Shown here: one piece after another, positions 33,687-40,273 of the stretch
How the letters are laid out: each line of letters starts with the position of its first letter
Position numbering within the stretch: position 1 is the stretch's first letter
Source: a virus
Length of the DNA: 46,572 nt
Virus record (IMG/VR): IMGVR_UViG_3300031857_000346
Coordinates: 1-46,572 of that record
Direction: 5' to 3' (one strand)
Program-made: the position numbers and the translations under genes
Notes under the pieces: generated by a model
What the model was told of the DNA's origin: nothing
Seen by the model: only the letters and a program-made list of their open reading frames with translations
Databases searched by the model: none

Positions 33687-34257
33687 CTACCCCCCTTTTT
33701 TCAGAATAATCATTTACTATGTTGTCTATTGATTTAACGCTAAGTATCGTCGCTTTGTTTATAGCCGAATTAAACCATTTTATTAATTCACCACTCATTT
33801 CAGCTACATCATTTACATTTAATGAGTGTTTTTTTGAAAAAACCCTAGTAAATTCCCTAGAATTATTATGAACTTCAGTAATTATTGACTGGTTATGTTG
33901 TAAGAAAACAGGTTTAATTAACTCAGATGGAACAACAACCCCTTTCAACTTCTCTTCTTTTAGCCTTAATAAACGAACTTCCTGCTCCAGTTTTTCAACT
34001 TGAGCTGCCGTTTTCTTTAAATCTAACGATGCATAATCCTCTTTTTGACTATCAATATCCTTTTTTATAACCGCTACTTCCGGTCCTGCTAAGGATTTTG
34101 TTTTGTTTTTTTCTAAAAAAAATTTATTTCGAGGGTCTTCACCGTCAATTTTATCGTCACTTAGTATTATAACTTTTTTTCGACTTATATAAACGGATAA
34201 CCTTTTGGTTTCAATTCCACAAGCAACGGCAAATTCTTTTTTTGTATATATTGTCAT
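33673..34257 (-). CDS. putative terminase small subunit
   Basis: A 194-residue protein directly upstream of the large subunit, overlapping it by 14 nt. It begins with a MerR/Nu1-like helix-turn-helix (IYTKKEFAVACGIETKRLSV, then YISRKKVIILSDDKID), followed by a long coiled coil (KTAAQVEKLEQEVRLLRLKE) as in lambda Nu1 oligomerisation regions. A TTG 8 codons upstream is a possible alternative start. It would recognise the packaging site, for which the palindromic 284-bp gap next to its gene is a candidate. The call is by position and helix-turn-helix. Confidence 0.7.
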   Translation of the reverse strand: MTIYTKKEFAVACGIETKRLSVYISRKKVIILSDDKIDGEDPRNKFFLEKNKTKSLAGPEVAVIKKDIDSQKEDYASLDLKKTAAQVEKLEQEVRLLRLKEEKLKGVVVPSELIKPVFLQHNQSIITEVHNNSREFTRVFSKKHSLNVNDVAEMSGELIKWFNSAINKATILSVKSIDNIVNDYSEKRGVGERE

Positions 34258-34283
34258 TACATTACCTTTTACAAATACCAATA

Positions 34284-34295
34284 AACACTAGTGTT
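34284..34295. repeat. perfect 12-bp palindrome AACACTAGTGTT
   Basis: This is a dyad centred between 34289 and 34290, 27 nt upstream of the terminase small subunit start. Its half-site recurs in the inverted repeat at 34440-34465. It could be a dimeric regulator or terminase binding site. Confidence 0.55.
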
Positions 34296-34439
34296 GCCAT
34301 GATTTACGCAACAAAAATAGTGTTTTGTTGTCAATTTAACAACAAACTTAACAACAAAAATCGAAATTTAGTCGTTTTAGTTCTTTTTCGAAGCCTTGCA
34401 TTCATTGCGCTGGTAAAAATATGGTCTGGGAGTACCTTG

Positions 34440-34465
34440 TACACTAGCTTTGTATAACTAGTGTA
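34440..34465. repeat. inverted repeat TACACTAG/CTAGTGTA
   Basis: Two perfect 8-bp arms at 34440-34447 and 34458-34465 are separated by a 10-bp loop. The arms match the half-site of the palindrome at 34284-34295, so the region carries related sites about 160 bp apart. Confidence 0.5.
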
Positions 34466-34541
34466 TATATAGATAGTGTTGTCATACAATAGTACTAAGA
34501 CTTGCAGCTATGTATATACTACAGCCACGCTCTGCTTAGTC

Positions 34542-34928
34542 CTATACGCCTATGATGTGGCGTGGTTGCTTATTAAGCGGCAGTGTTAATATATATGACT
34601 GAAAGTCTGTTAATGACCTTGCTAATACGTATGTATAGCCTAATGCTTTAATGCGGGCCTTAAAATCCTTTTGTGCTGGTGATTGTCTACCCGTTGATGT
34701 CTTAGTCTCTACCCATATCAACAGGCCATACCCATGTATCACTATAAGATCACTGGCACCGGCCAATAAGCCAGTGCTCTTCATTGTCATCGCTTCCCTT
34801 CCATCGCGTGTGCCACCATTAGGTACACTCATTATAAGGCAACGTGGCTCATGGTGAACCAAGCAATAAGTGTTTGTGTACCAACGAACCATTTCGGCCT
34901 GTATGCGGTCCTCTGAGTTAGCTTGCAT
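34542..34928 (-). CDS. VRR-NUC domain nuclease
   Basis: A 128-residue PD-(D/E)XK-type nuclease of the VRR-NUC family (an ATG 11 codons upstream would also be possible). Typical features are SEDRIQAEMVRWYTNTYC, NGGTRDGREAMTMKSTGLL, the catalytic GASDLIVIHGYGLLIWVETK (Asp then E-x-K) and the end QKDFKARIKALGYTYVLARS. VRR-NUC proteins of phages are Holliday-junction or structure-specific nucleases acting in replication or recombination. It overlaps the preceding small gene by 11 nt and lies beside the packaging and origin region. Confidence 0.85.
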   Translation of the reverse strand: MQANSEDRIQAEMVRWYTNTYCLVHHEPRCLIMSVPNGGTRDGREAMTMKSTGLLAGASDLIVIHGYGLLIWVETKTSTGRQSPAQKDFKARIKALGYTYVLARSLTDFQSYILTLPLNKQPRHIIGV

Positions 34929-35100
34929 CGTTGTAGGCTTTTTGTAGTATATCAAATGCATTTATACCCTTTTTATTCAAATGATCTAAAAAGAACGCAA
35001 TTCCTCCATATTTGTAAGAAACTTCATTTTCTGCATTTTTTGCGATTTTTTGCAATTTATCTAATAATTGCGATTCTGTGAGTTTTTCGTTTTTTGGCAT
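34918..35100 (-). CDS. small helical protein, first gene after the origin region
   Basis: A 60-residue soluble protein (MPKNEKLTESQLLDKLQKIA, then FFLDHLNKKGINAFDILQKA). Its ATG lies 3 nt after a strong -7 box with a -33 at the right distance, so the mRNA would be leaderless. An open frame continues 30 codons further upstream, but it reads through the promoter and iterons, so the shorter form is preferred. Function unknown; it may be an early gene near the origin. Confidence 0.55.
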   Translation of the reverse strand: MPKNEKLTESQLLDKLQKIAKNAENEVSYKYGGIAFFLDHLNKKGINAFDILQKAYNDAS

Positions 35101-35103
35101 GTG

Positions 35104-35135
35104 CAAATATATAAAGCAGGTAGCAATAATCCAAA
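35104..35135 (-). promoter_or_regulatory. canonical Bacteroidota promoter, leftward from the origin region
   Basis: On the - strand TTTG (35132-35135), a 20-bp spacer and TATATTTG (35104-35111) form a complete -33/-7 pair, followed by CAC and the ATG at 35100. The iteron-like motifs overlap the spacer and flank the promoter, so the binding protein could also repress it. Predicted to be early or constitutive. Confidence 0.7.
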
Positions 35136-35189
35136 AGCAAGGTAAATAATCTATCCTGCTTTTATTGAAAGCCTTGCTACGACTGACCA

Positions 35190-35217
35190 AAAGCAGGTAA
35201 AGCAGGTAAAGCAGGGT
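35190..35217. repeat. three tandem iteron units (AAAGCAGGT period)
   Basis: AAAGCAGGT occurs at 35190-35198 and 35199-35207, and AAAGCAGGGT at 35208-35217, followed by AAA. Orientation is the same within the cluster; copies in the opposite orientation lie beyond the AT-rich segment. Confidence 0.7.
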
Positions 35218-35366
35218 AAATTATACTGGAGAGAATCATGGCTAAAAATAAATTCGTAAAAAAAAATAATCGGTAAGCATGATATATATATAATATATAA
35301 ATATAATTTTATCTTGCTTTACCTGCTCTACTTGCTTTTGACTAGTGGTAGTGCGGCTTTCGGTGA

Positions 35367-35391
35367 AGCAGGATAAAATTTTTATCCTGCT
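35367..35391. repeat. 11-bp inverted repeat of the iteron motif
   Basis: AGCAGGATAAA (35367-35377) and TTTATCCTGCT (35381-35391) are exact reverse complements with a 3-bp spacer, so two iterons face each other here. Confidence 0.65.
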
Positions 35392-35430
35392 TTACCCTGC
35401 TTTTTTAACATTTACCCTGCTTTTTTAACA
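35391..35430. repeat. perfect 20-bp tandem repeat with iteron core
   Basis: Two identical 20-bp units TTTACCCTGCTTTTTTAACA follow each other directly (35391-35410 and 35411-35430). They end 10 bp before the rightward -7 box at 35441, so they cover the position where the -33 element would be. Confidence 0.7.
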
Positions 35431-35440
35431 AAATAATAGT

Positions 35441-35448
35441 TATATTTG
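35441..35448 (+). promoter_or_regulatory. -7 box, rightward from the origin region
   Basis: TATATTTG lies 3 nt (GGC) before the ATG at 35452, giving a leaderless arrangement. No -33 TTTG is found at the usual distance; the 20-bp tandem repeat sits there instead, so a bound protein may activate or block it. Confidence 0.6.
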
Positions 35449-35451
35449 GGC

Positions 35452-35769
35452 ATGAAAAAACTAATGGGTTTTCTGTCATGCACTATATTTTTGCTGACAA
35501 TGGCTTTTACTGCTTCAAGCCATCCACCAATCGAAAAGCACCCTGAATACAAGGCTGATTTAATCGTTAGCGAATTTCAAATAGCAAGTGTAAGTATTTT
35601 TGAATTCAGTAAGCCACCATCGGTGGATCATTATGAGTTTGGAGACATTACAGTGAACATGCATGTAGATTATGATAAGGTCGGTTTGCGCGCCTGTTAT
35701 TTGATGCCGAAAGGTTTAAAGAACAAAGATCATAGGCCATGGCTGTTCTATCGAGTAAAAACATGTTAA
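35452..35769 (+). CDS. small secreted protein of unknown function
   Basis: A 105-residue protein with a signal peptide (MKKLMGFLSCTIFLLTMAFTASS) and a compact mature part (SHPPIEKHPEYKADLIVSEF, then FGDITVNMHVDYDKVGLRAC and LFYRVKTC). It is the only + strand gene in the replication region and has its own promoter and a strong terminator, so it is a stand-alone unit. Such an isolated exported protein might act on the host envelope, for example in exclusion of other phages, but no family is recognised and this is speculative. Confidence 0.55.
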   Translation: MKKLMGFLSCTIFLLTMAFTASSHPPIEKHPEYKADLIVSEFQIASVSIFEFSKPPSVDHYEFGDITVNMHVDYDKVGLRACYLMPKGLKNKDHRPWLFYRVKTC

Positions 35770-35783
35770 ATATATTCAAAAAG

Positions 35784-35815
35784 AAAAACCCCGACAGTGA
35801 TGCCGGGGTTTTTTT
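35784..35815. terminator. bidirectional intrinsic terminator
   Basis: A perfect 10-bp stem (AAAAACCCCG at 35784-35793 with CGGGGTTTTT at 35804-35813) with a 10-nt loop and seven T residues at 35809-35815 follows the + strand secreted-protein gene. The A-rich left side gives a U-tract on the opposite strand, so it can also end transcripts of the convergent - strand genes from 35834. Confidence 0.9.
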
Positions 35816-35833
35816 ATGGTTACAATTGCGAAA

Positions 35834-36046
35834 CTAAAGCGCCTCCATATCTTTATTAAGTTTGGTTATACGAGTCTCAATAATCTTAATAGCACTTTCG
35901 CTTAACGCCTTGAATACTTCTGGCGAGTCGCTATGAACCAATGTTATAACTTTATTTTCGGTCTGCTTCAATTCGCTTAATTGAGATTTTAGCACCGCTT
36001 CTTCTCTGGCAATAGCTGCCGCTTTTTTGTAGGCTTCTTTTTTCAT
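35834..36046 (-). CDS. hypothetical coiled-coil protein
   Basis: A 70-residue, almost wholly helical and charged protein (MKKEAYKKAAAIAREEAVLK, then KIIETRITKLNKDMEAL). No signal, membrane segment or known domain. It is the last gene of the - strand replication run before the terminator at 35784-35815. A structural or regulatory helper role is possible but not supported further. Confidence 0.5.
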   Translation of the reverse strand: MKKEAYKKAAAIAREEAVLKSQLSELKQTENKVITLVHSDSPEVFKALSESAIKIIETRITKLNKDMEAL

Positions 36047-36054
36047 GTTTGTTT

Positions 36055-36132
36055 TTATTTATGTTTATCGTTTATCCATTCTTTATATTCGGCTTCAAAG
36101 CGCCGCCACCAATCAATCAGTCTTCTTAACAT
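36055..36132 (-). CDS. 25-residue aromatic-rich micro-protein
   Basis: A short frame from ATG 36130-36132 to TAA 36055-36057 encodes MLRRLIDWWRRFEAEYKEW and INDKHK. It overlaps the end of the 36113 gene by 20 nt and ends 9 nt before the next gene start. The amphipathic Trp/Arg/Glu composition looks protein-like, and it fills the only gap in this run. Short length makes this tentative. Confidence 0.35.
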   Translation of the reverse strand: MLRRLIDWWRRFEAEYKEWINDKHK

Positions 36133-36316
36133 AGAAACTTCCGTTATCAAGATTAAGCTGGCGAACCAGTGACGACCTAAACAACACAAGGCCAAATTTG
36201 CCATCCATCCGTTCAAGGTGAACATTAAAGCCTTTGAGCTGTGTTATTTTATATTCTTTGCCATTCTCTCGTCTAACGATCGTGGCGTCCATTAATGGAT
36301 CGAGTGATAATACCAT
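36113..36316 (-). CDS. hypothetical small protein
   Basis: A 67-residue beta-rich protein (MVLSLDPLMDATIVRRENGK, then KFGLVLFRSSLVRQLNLDNG). The pattern of alternating strands without cysteines suggests a small beta barrel. It lies 1 nt after the primase-helicase stop. Function unknown. Confidence 0.5.
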   Translation of the reverse strand: MVLSLDPLMDATIVRRENGKEYKITQLKGFNVHLERMDGKFGLVLFRSSLVRQLNLDNGSFYVKKTD

Positions 36317-36317
36317 G

Positions 36318-38441
36318 CTATATATATTTTTTAATTACTGAATAATAACGCGCTCCGCGATCTTGTATTGGAGTGCCGAAAATCTTTTTAAGTTCCAACC
36401 CGAAATATTTAAAACCACGAATTTGTTGCTTGCTGTTTTGTTCAATCCAATCTTTAATTTGGGTGGCTGTCATCTTTTCAACCAATTCACCTTCCATTAA
36501 TGATTCGTGGAAGAACTGAAGAATAAGTTCTCGCTCGGTGTTGACGTCCTCAAACTCTTTGCTCATTATTGCCAAGCCAGCAAGATCCTCTTTGGTTAAT
36601 TGCCAGCTTTCGCCGCTTTCATAAGCACGAACCAACTCCATGAATAATTCATTTTTATCTATTGAGTTATATTCTTCATGGTCTATTTTAACCACCTCAA
36701 CAGTCAAGATACGAGTGTTGCCGGTCCGGTCATTTATGATCCGTGTATCATTCGAAGTGCCGCACAATATGGCGAGGCGTTTAAAATCTTCGTTACCACG
36801 TCCGTATGGAGCACGAAGCGAGAACACTGACTTTGAAGTTAGCTCTTTAAATTGCTTTTCGTCTTGTTTTGACTTGCCGCCCATTTCATCATCCATTACG
36901 ATAAGCTTTTGGCACATCAATAACTCATCATCTTTGCCACGGTCAAGTTTAGACTCAGCATAATATTTTTGCAATGGCTCAGGCAACAAGCCGCGGAACC
37001 AAGTCGTCTTGCCAGTGAATTGACCACCAACCAAAGCGAGCACATATCTAACTGGATGACCATTATAAGCAGCAATAATGCCGATTAACCATTTTCTCAT
37101 AAACACATCGCAGAACGGCGTATCAGAATAAATAGTGCGGCAAAGCTTCGTTATATTGTCTGTAGTGTTACGGTAGCGGTTCTTTTCAATGTATTCGGTT
37201 ATTGGATTATACTCTTGAGTAAAATCGCTATAAATAATCCGCTCGCATAAATCGAAGGTAACGTCTTTTATATTAAATGCGGCGCGAGCGCGGAGGTAAA
37301 TTGAGTTCAAGCGCTCTTTGTTGATCTCACCCTTGGTTGTATCTTCCACGGCACGAGTGATGGTATTCTTTCGGAGCGGATGGTTTTGGTTAACCCATTC
37401 CATTAATGATTCAATTAATCGCTCAGGGTCTCCAGCCACTGAGGTTTGAAGATTAAGATCATTACGTTCAAAAACTTCCTTAGCAACCTGGGCGGCTTGG
37501 TCAGGTTTATAGCCATTAATTTCAACCAACTGTTTTGCTACAGAATCTTGAGTGCGACCAGAACGTTTACCAATGCTGGCAATTTGAACTGCTTTTTTTG
37601 TCTCGGATGGAATATCAATGCCTGCTTGTTTAAGCATCCAATAAAGCGTGCCGACAGTTATTCCGTTCGTATTACGTTGGCATGAAATAGTGTATTGGCG
37701 GTCCGCATGCGCTGAATTATATTTGCCATCCATGGCACATAATGCATGAAACCACTGGCGACCATTTTCGCCGAAGCCAGCAGCTAAAGCAAATGCCAAT
37801 TGAAAATATTCTTGATATGTCGGCGCAAGGTTGATGCCACGATTAACGGCAGTTTTTATTAACTCAGAAACAACATCGTCGCCAATAACAACTGGCAGCG
37901 AGTTTGGTTTATGTTTTGGTTCGGCTTGTGTTTTTGAGACCTTGGACTTTTCGTTTATTTGAAGTTCAGCATCAAATGATACATAGCGAAGCGATGCAAC
38001 GTTTTGTGGCGCTGGGTCAACTACAATGCCATAGGTATTGAAATAATAATTTCTAATCCAACGGAACGAATCCTTATGCTTGGCTGGATTAATTTTTATA
38101 ACGCAAGCAAGGCCATTGCCGGATGCTGATTTAAAAAGAGCGTATGTGTATGGATCAGAAAGCAGTGCTGTTTTATCGCTATAGCCATCAATGTCAATGC
38201 ATATAAAAGACGAGTGAGCGATTAAGCCAGCCTCTTTTCGTGCACCAAATGCGCCTGATATTGTTACACATGGCAGCGTTTCTTTTAATTGGTTGCGTAG
38301 CTTTTTATCTGGCTGCAGCCGAACGGTCTCTATAGCGGTCTGCCATTTTCCAAATTTTACACCTTGTAGAAAATCAACCATCGAAATGGTTTGAGTCGAC
38401 GAGTTGTCCTTGGCGTTGGTATAAATGGAAATATTGCTCAT
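36318..38441 (-). CDS. VirE_N/primase-like plus VapE-type helicase
   Basis: A 707-residue replication protein. Residues 1-160 are a BT4734-like VirE_N domain (AGLIAHSSFICIDIDGYSDK), part of the archaeo-eukaryotic primase-like group; about 185-285 is a PriCT_2-like helical domain; the C-terminal part is a VirE/D5-type helicase with Walker A GGQFTGKTT (472-480), Walker B LIVMDDE (513-519) and sensor GTSND. It likely primes and unwinds the phage origin, which lies 0.9-1.2 kb downstream of its stop. Translation is set at the ATG at 38441; a GTG 7 codons upstream is an alternative. Confidence 0.82.
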   Translation of the reverse strand: MSNISIYTNAKDNSSTQTISMVDFLQGVKFGKWQTAIETVRLQPDKKLRNQLKETLPCVTISGAFGARKEAGLIAHSSFICIDIDGYSDKTALLSDPYTYALFKSASGNGLACVIKINPAKHKDSFRWIRNYYFNTYGIVVDPAPQNVASLRYVSFDAELQINEKSKVSKTQAEPKHKPNSLPVVIGDDVVSELIKTAVNRGINLAPTYQEYFQLAFALAAGFGENGRQWFHALCAMDGKYNSAHADRQYTISCQRNTNGITVGTLYWMLKQAGIDIPSETKKAVQIASIGKRSGRTQDSVAKQLVEINGYKPDQAAQVAKEVFERNDLNLQTSVAGDPERLIESLMEWVNQNHPLRKNTITRAVEDTTKGEINKERLNSIYLRARAAFNIKDVTFDLCERIIYSDFTQEYNPITEYIEKNRYRNTTDNITKLCRTIYSDTPFCDVFMRKWLIGIIAAYNGHPVRYVLALVGGQFTGKTTWFRGLLPEPLQKYYAESKLDRGKDDELLMCQKLIVMDDEMGGKSKQDEKQFKELTSKSVFSLRAPYGRGNEDFKRLAILCGTSNDTRIINDRTGNTRILTVEVVKIDHEEYNSIDKNELFMELVRAYESGESWQLTKEDLAGLAIMSKEFEDVNTERELILQFFHESLMEGELVEKMTATQIKDWIEQNSKQQIRGFKYFGLELKKIFGTPIQDRGARYYSVIKKYI

Positions 38442-38542
38442 ATAATAAATAGGCAAGCCCACGGCGCTAAAGTCGCCAAACCACCTTGCAATGATGCAGG
38501 GAGCGCCGAGGGTGATTGCTTTATCTTAAATGTGATTTTCAT
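38438..38542 (-). CDS. possible 34-residue protein coupled to the primase-helicase
   Basis: ATG at 38540-38542 opens a short frame (MKITFKIKQSPSALPASLQG and on to WACLFII). Its TGA overlaps the primase-helicase ATG as ATGA, the usual sign of coupling. The C-terminal end is hydrophobic. The sequence has little other support, and it may be an upstream regulatory frame rather than a gene. Confidence 0.25.
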   Translation of the reverse strand: MKITFKIKQSPSALPASLQGGLATLAPWACLFII

Positions 38543-38582
38543 GGTTGGTGGTTTGGCTGGGTGCAATTATAAGAATATTTTT

Positions 38583-38783
38583 TTACTTAAACCATTTTAT
38601 TTTATACCTGTTAATAAAACCGGCAGGAAATTGAGACACCCATCCGCATTTGCAAGTAAATTGCTGCTTCAAAGAATCCCAAACCGATCTTGGATTTCTT
38701 AAATTACATTTATGACCACCGCAATATGGCGTGTAATTTTCTTCATTCATTAAGTTATGTCTAACTATTGTTTCTTCTTTCAT
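38583..38783 (-). CDS. small zinc-ribbon-like protein
   Basis: A 66-residue basic protein with two cysteine clusters, YCGGHKC (about residues 20-26) and FTCKCGW (about 42-48), which could bind one zinc ion. Short aromatic and basic stretches follow (FINRYKIKWFK). It lies 3 nt from the helicase gene, which suggests a DNA-binding accessory role in replication. No family name is offered. Confidence 0.5.
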   Translation of the reverse strand: MKEETIVRHNLMNEENYTPYCGGHKCNLRNPRSVWDSLKQQFTCKCGWVSQFPAGFINRYKIKWFK

Positions 38784-38785
38784 GG

Positions 38786-40273
38786 TTACGCTGTTAAAAA
38801 TTCTATTTCATTTATTTTTTTATCGGCAAAAGTTACGCCGCCTTCTCTGAGTTCAAATTCTAGCGATTCAAGTTGGCGTAAAATCCACTCATCACGATAT
38901 TTTTTAATTCGGGCATATTCACCAATTGCCATGGCTCCACGGCTTCTCATTATTCGCCAAACGTGTTTAGCGTTAATTTGCTTCACGTTCTCAAGTTCGA
39001 TTAATTCGGGTATTGTGCATTGAGATAAATATTTACCGGGTATGCTGGTGCGGATATTGTTTGTAAGCTCAACCAACACACCGCGTTTAAGTTCCGCCTC
39101 GGTTACTAGAAATATATAACCGCAATAAGGACATTCTTTTGTTTGCATTGATAACATAGCTGTACAAGCCTTACATGATTTTACGGGAGCCGCTCCAAGC
39201 GTGTTTCGCTTCTTTTTTGGGGGTTCTAATTTCCAGTTTCTGTTTTCTGCCCATAAGCCATGTCTAGTAAAATTACCACCATAATCCAACACCAAAAATT
39301 CTTTTTTTGTTGGCGTAACTCTTGAGCCTCTACCGCAACCTTGAAGCCATACAGTAATAGAGTTAGTTGCCCTGTTGAATACAACACATTCTATGTTTGG
39401 GTCGTCGTAACCAGCAATAAATATATTGGCATTAACTAAAACAGGAAAAGCTCCAGAACGGTGTTCTTTCAACAAATAATCTCTTTTTGTTTCATCCGTG
39501 TCACTGCTTATAGCAAACGCTTTTATTCCAGCGGCAGTAAACGCTTTGGCTGTTTCTTCTGCGTGAGAAATATTTACACAAAACACTATAGTACGTTTGT
39601 CCTTTGCTTTTTCTAGCCAACCATCTATTACACCATCATAAATTTTTGTATTTGAAAAATGTTTATAATTAGATTGGTCTGTAAATTCACCAGAGTTATC
39701 TGTTTGTAAATCAGAGAAGTCATCTTGTGATTCGTAACCACGGCAATTTGATAAATAACCAAGCTGTATCAACTCTGGAATTTCAATTGAAGAAACCATG
39801 TGAGTGTAATATTTGAATAAATTTTTTCCAACAGGTGTTCCCGTGCAACCTAAAGCTTTAGTGTCTGGATATAATTCAAAAACCTTATTGTAAGCGTTTT
39901 TATGCGCTTCATCCACAATTATTAAATCAAATTTAACTTTATCGAATAAATCAGATCGACGCTTAAACGTTTCAACCATACCAAAAAAAAGCATAGCTTG
40001 TTCCGGAATGTTTGAACTTTTACTTTTAGCATCTATTCTATAAACTGCAATTTCGTGAGTTGAAACAGCTTTAATGTTTTGTTCAAAAATTTCTGATCTA
40101 TCGGACAAGCACAAAACTTTTTTTCCTTTTGATGCGGCAGACGCGCAAATTTGAGAAAACGTAAGGCTTTTTCCTGCGCCAGTTGGCATAACAAGTAGTA
40201 TTCTCTTATGAGTTCTGTAAGCCTCTCTTACTTCGTTAATTGCTTTTTCTTGATATGGTCTTAATTGAATCAT
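38786..40273 (-). CDS. SF2 DEAH-box helicase
   Basis: A 495-residue helicase of the type III restriction/UvsW-like group. Motif I is LLVMPTGAGKSLTFSQI (residues 27-43), motif II FDLIIVDEAHKN (DEAH at 121-124), motif III CTGTPVG, and motif VI LQGCGRGSR, which contains the arginine finger region. The C-terminal zinc finger reads CKACTAMLSMQTKECPYC. There is no nuclease domain, so it would remodel replication forks or recombination intermediates. It follows the GIY-YIG gene with a 4-nt overlap and precedes the zinc-ribbon gene. Confidence 0.88.
   Translation of the reverse strand: MIQLRPYQEKAINEVREAYRTHKRILLVMPTGAGKSLTFSQICASAASKGKKVLCLSDRSEIFEQNIKAVSTHEIAVYRIDAKSKSSNIPEQAMLFFGMVETFKRRSDLFDKVKFDLIIVDEAHKNAYNKVFELYPDTKALGCTGTPVGKNLFKYYTHMVSSIEIPELIQLGYLSNCRGYESQDDFSDLQTDNSGEFTDQSNYKHFSNTKIYDGVIDGWLEKAKDKRTIVFCVNISHAEETAKAFTAAGIKAFAISSDTDETKRDYLLKEHRSGAFPVLVNANIFIAGYDDPNIECVVFNRATNSITVWLQGCGRGSRVTPTKKEFLVLDYGGNFTRHGLWAENRNWKLEPPKKKRNTLGAAPVKSCKACTAMLSMQTKECPYCGYIFLVTEAELKRGVLVELTNNIRTSIPGKYLSQCTIPELIELENVKQINAKHVWRIMRSRGAMAIGEYARIKKYRDEWILRQLESLEFELREGGVTFADKKINEIEFLTA

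Larger units (their letters stand above)
34258..34541. other. non-coding gap with palindromes: packaging site or operator candidate
   Basis: This 284-bp gap has no convincing gene. It holds a perfect 12-bp palindrome AACACTAGTGTT (34284-34295), a second inverted repeat TACACTAG/CTAGTGTA (34440-34447 and 34458-34465), and the related TAGTGTTGYCAT twice (34289-34300 and 34474-34485). A TTTGTTGT/ACAACAAA inverted repeat (34324-34331 and 34339-34346) sits beside a further ACAACAAAA (34351-34359). The location next to the small terminase gene suggests cosB/pac-like sites for that protein, but operators are equally possible. Confidence 0.45.
35101..35451. other. candidate replication origin with iterons (351-bp gap)
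   Basis: This gap holds no real gene but about a dozen copies of an AAAGCAGG(G)TAAA-like motif or its complement. There are three tandem 9-bp units at 35190-35217, inverted copies at 35318-35327, an 11-bp inverted repeat AGCAGGATAAA/TTTATCCTGCT at 35367-35391, and a perfect 20-bp tandem repeat at 35391-35430. A nearly pure AT stretch at 35281-35310 could unwind first. Divergent promoters at both edges and the nearby primase-helicase gene support an origin; an operator cluster is the alternative. Confidence 0.6.

Noticed and set aside
35238-35276. 12-codon frame (MAKNKFVKKNNR) inside the origin gap, with GGAGAG upstream
   Set aside because: Too short to support, lies among the repeats and has no stop-start coupling with neighbours.
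35190-35430. CRISPR array reading of the repeats
   Set aside because: Units are 9-20 bp, in both orientations, with no regular spacers and no cas genes nearby.
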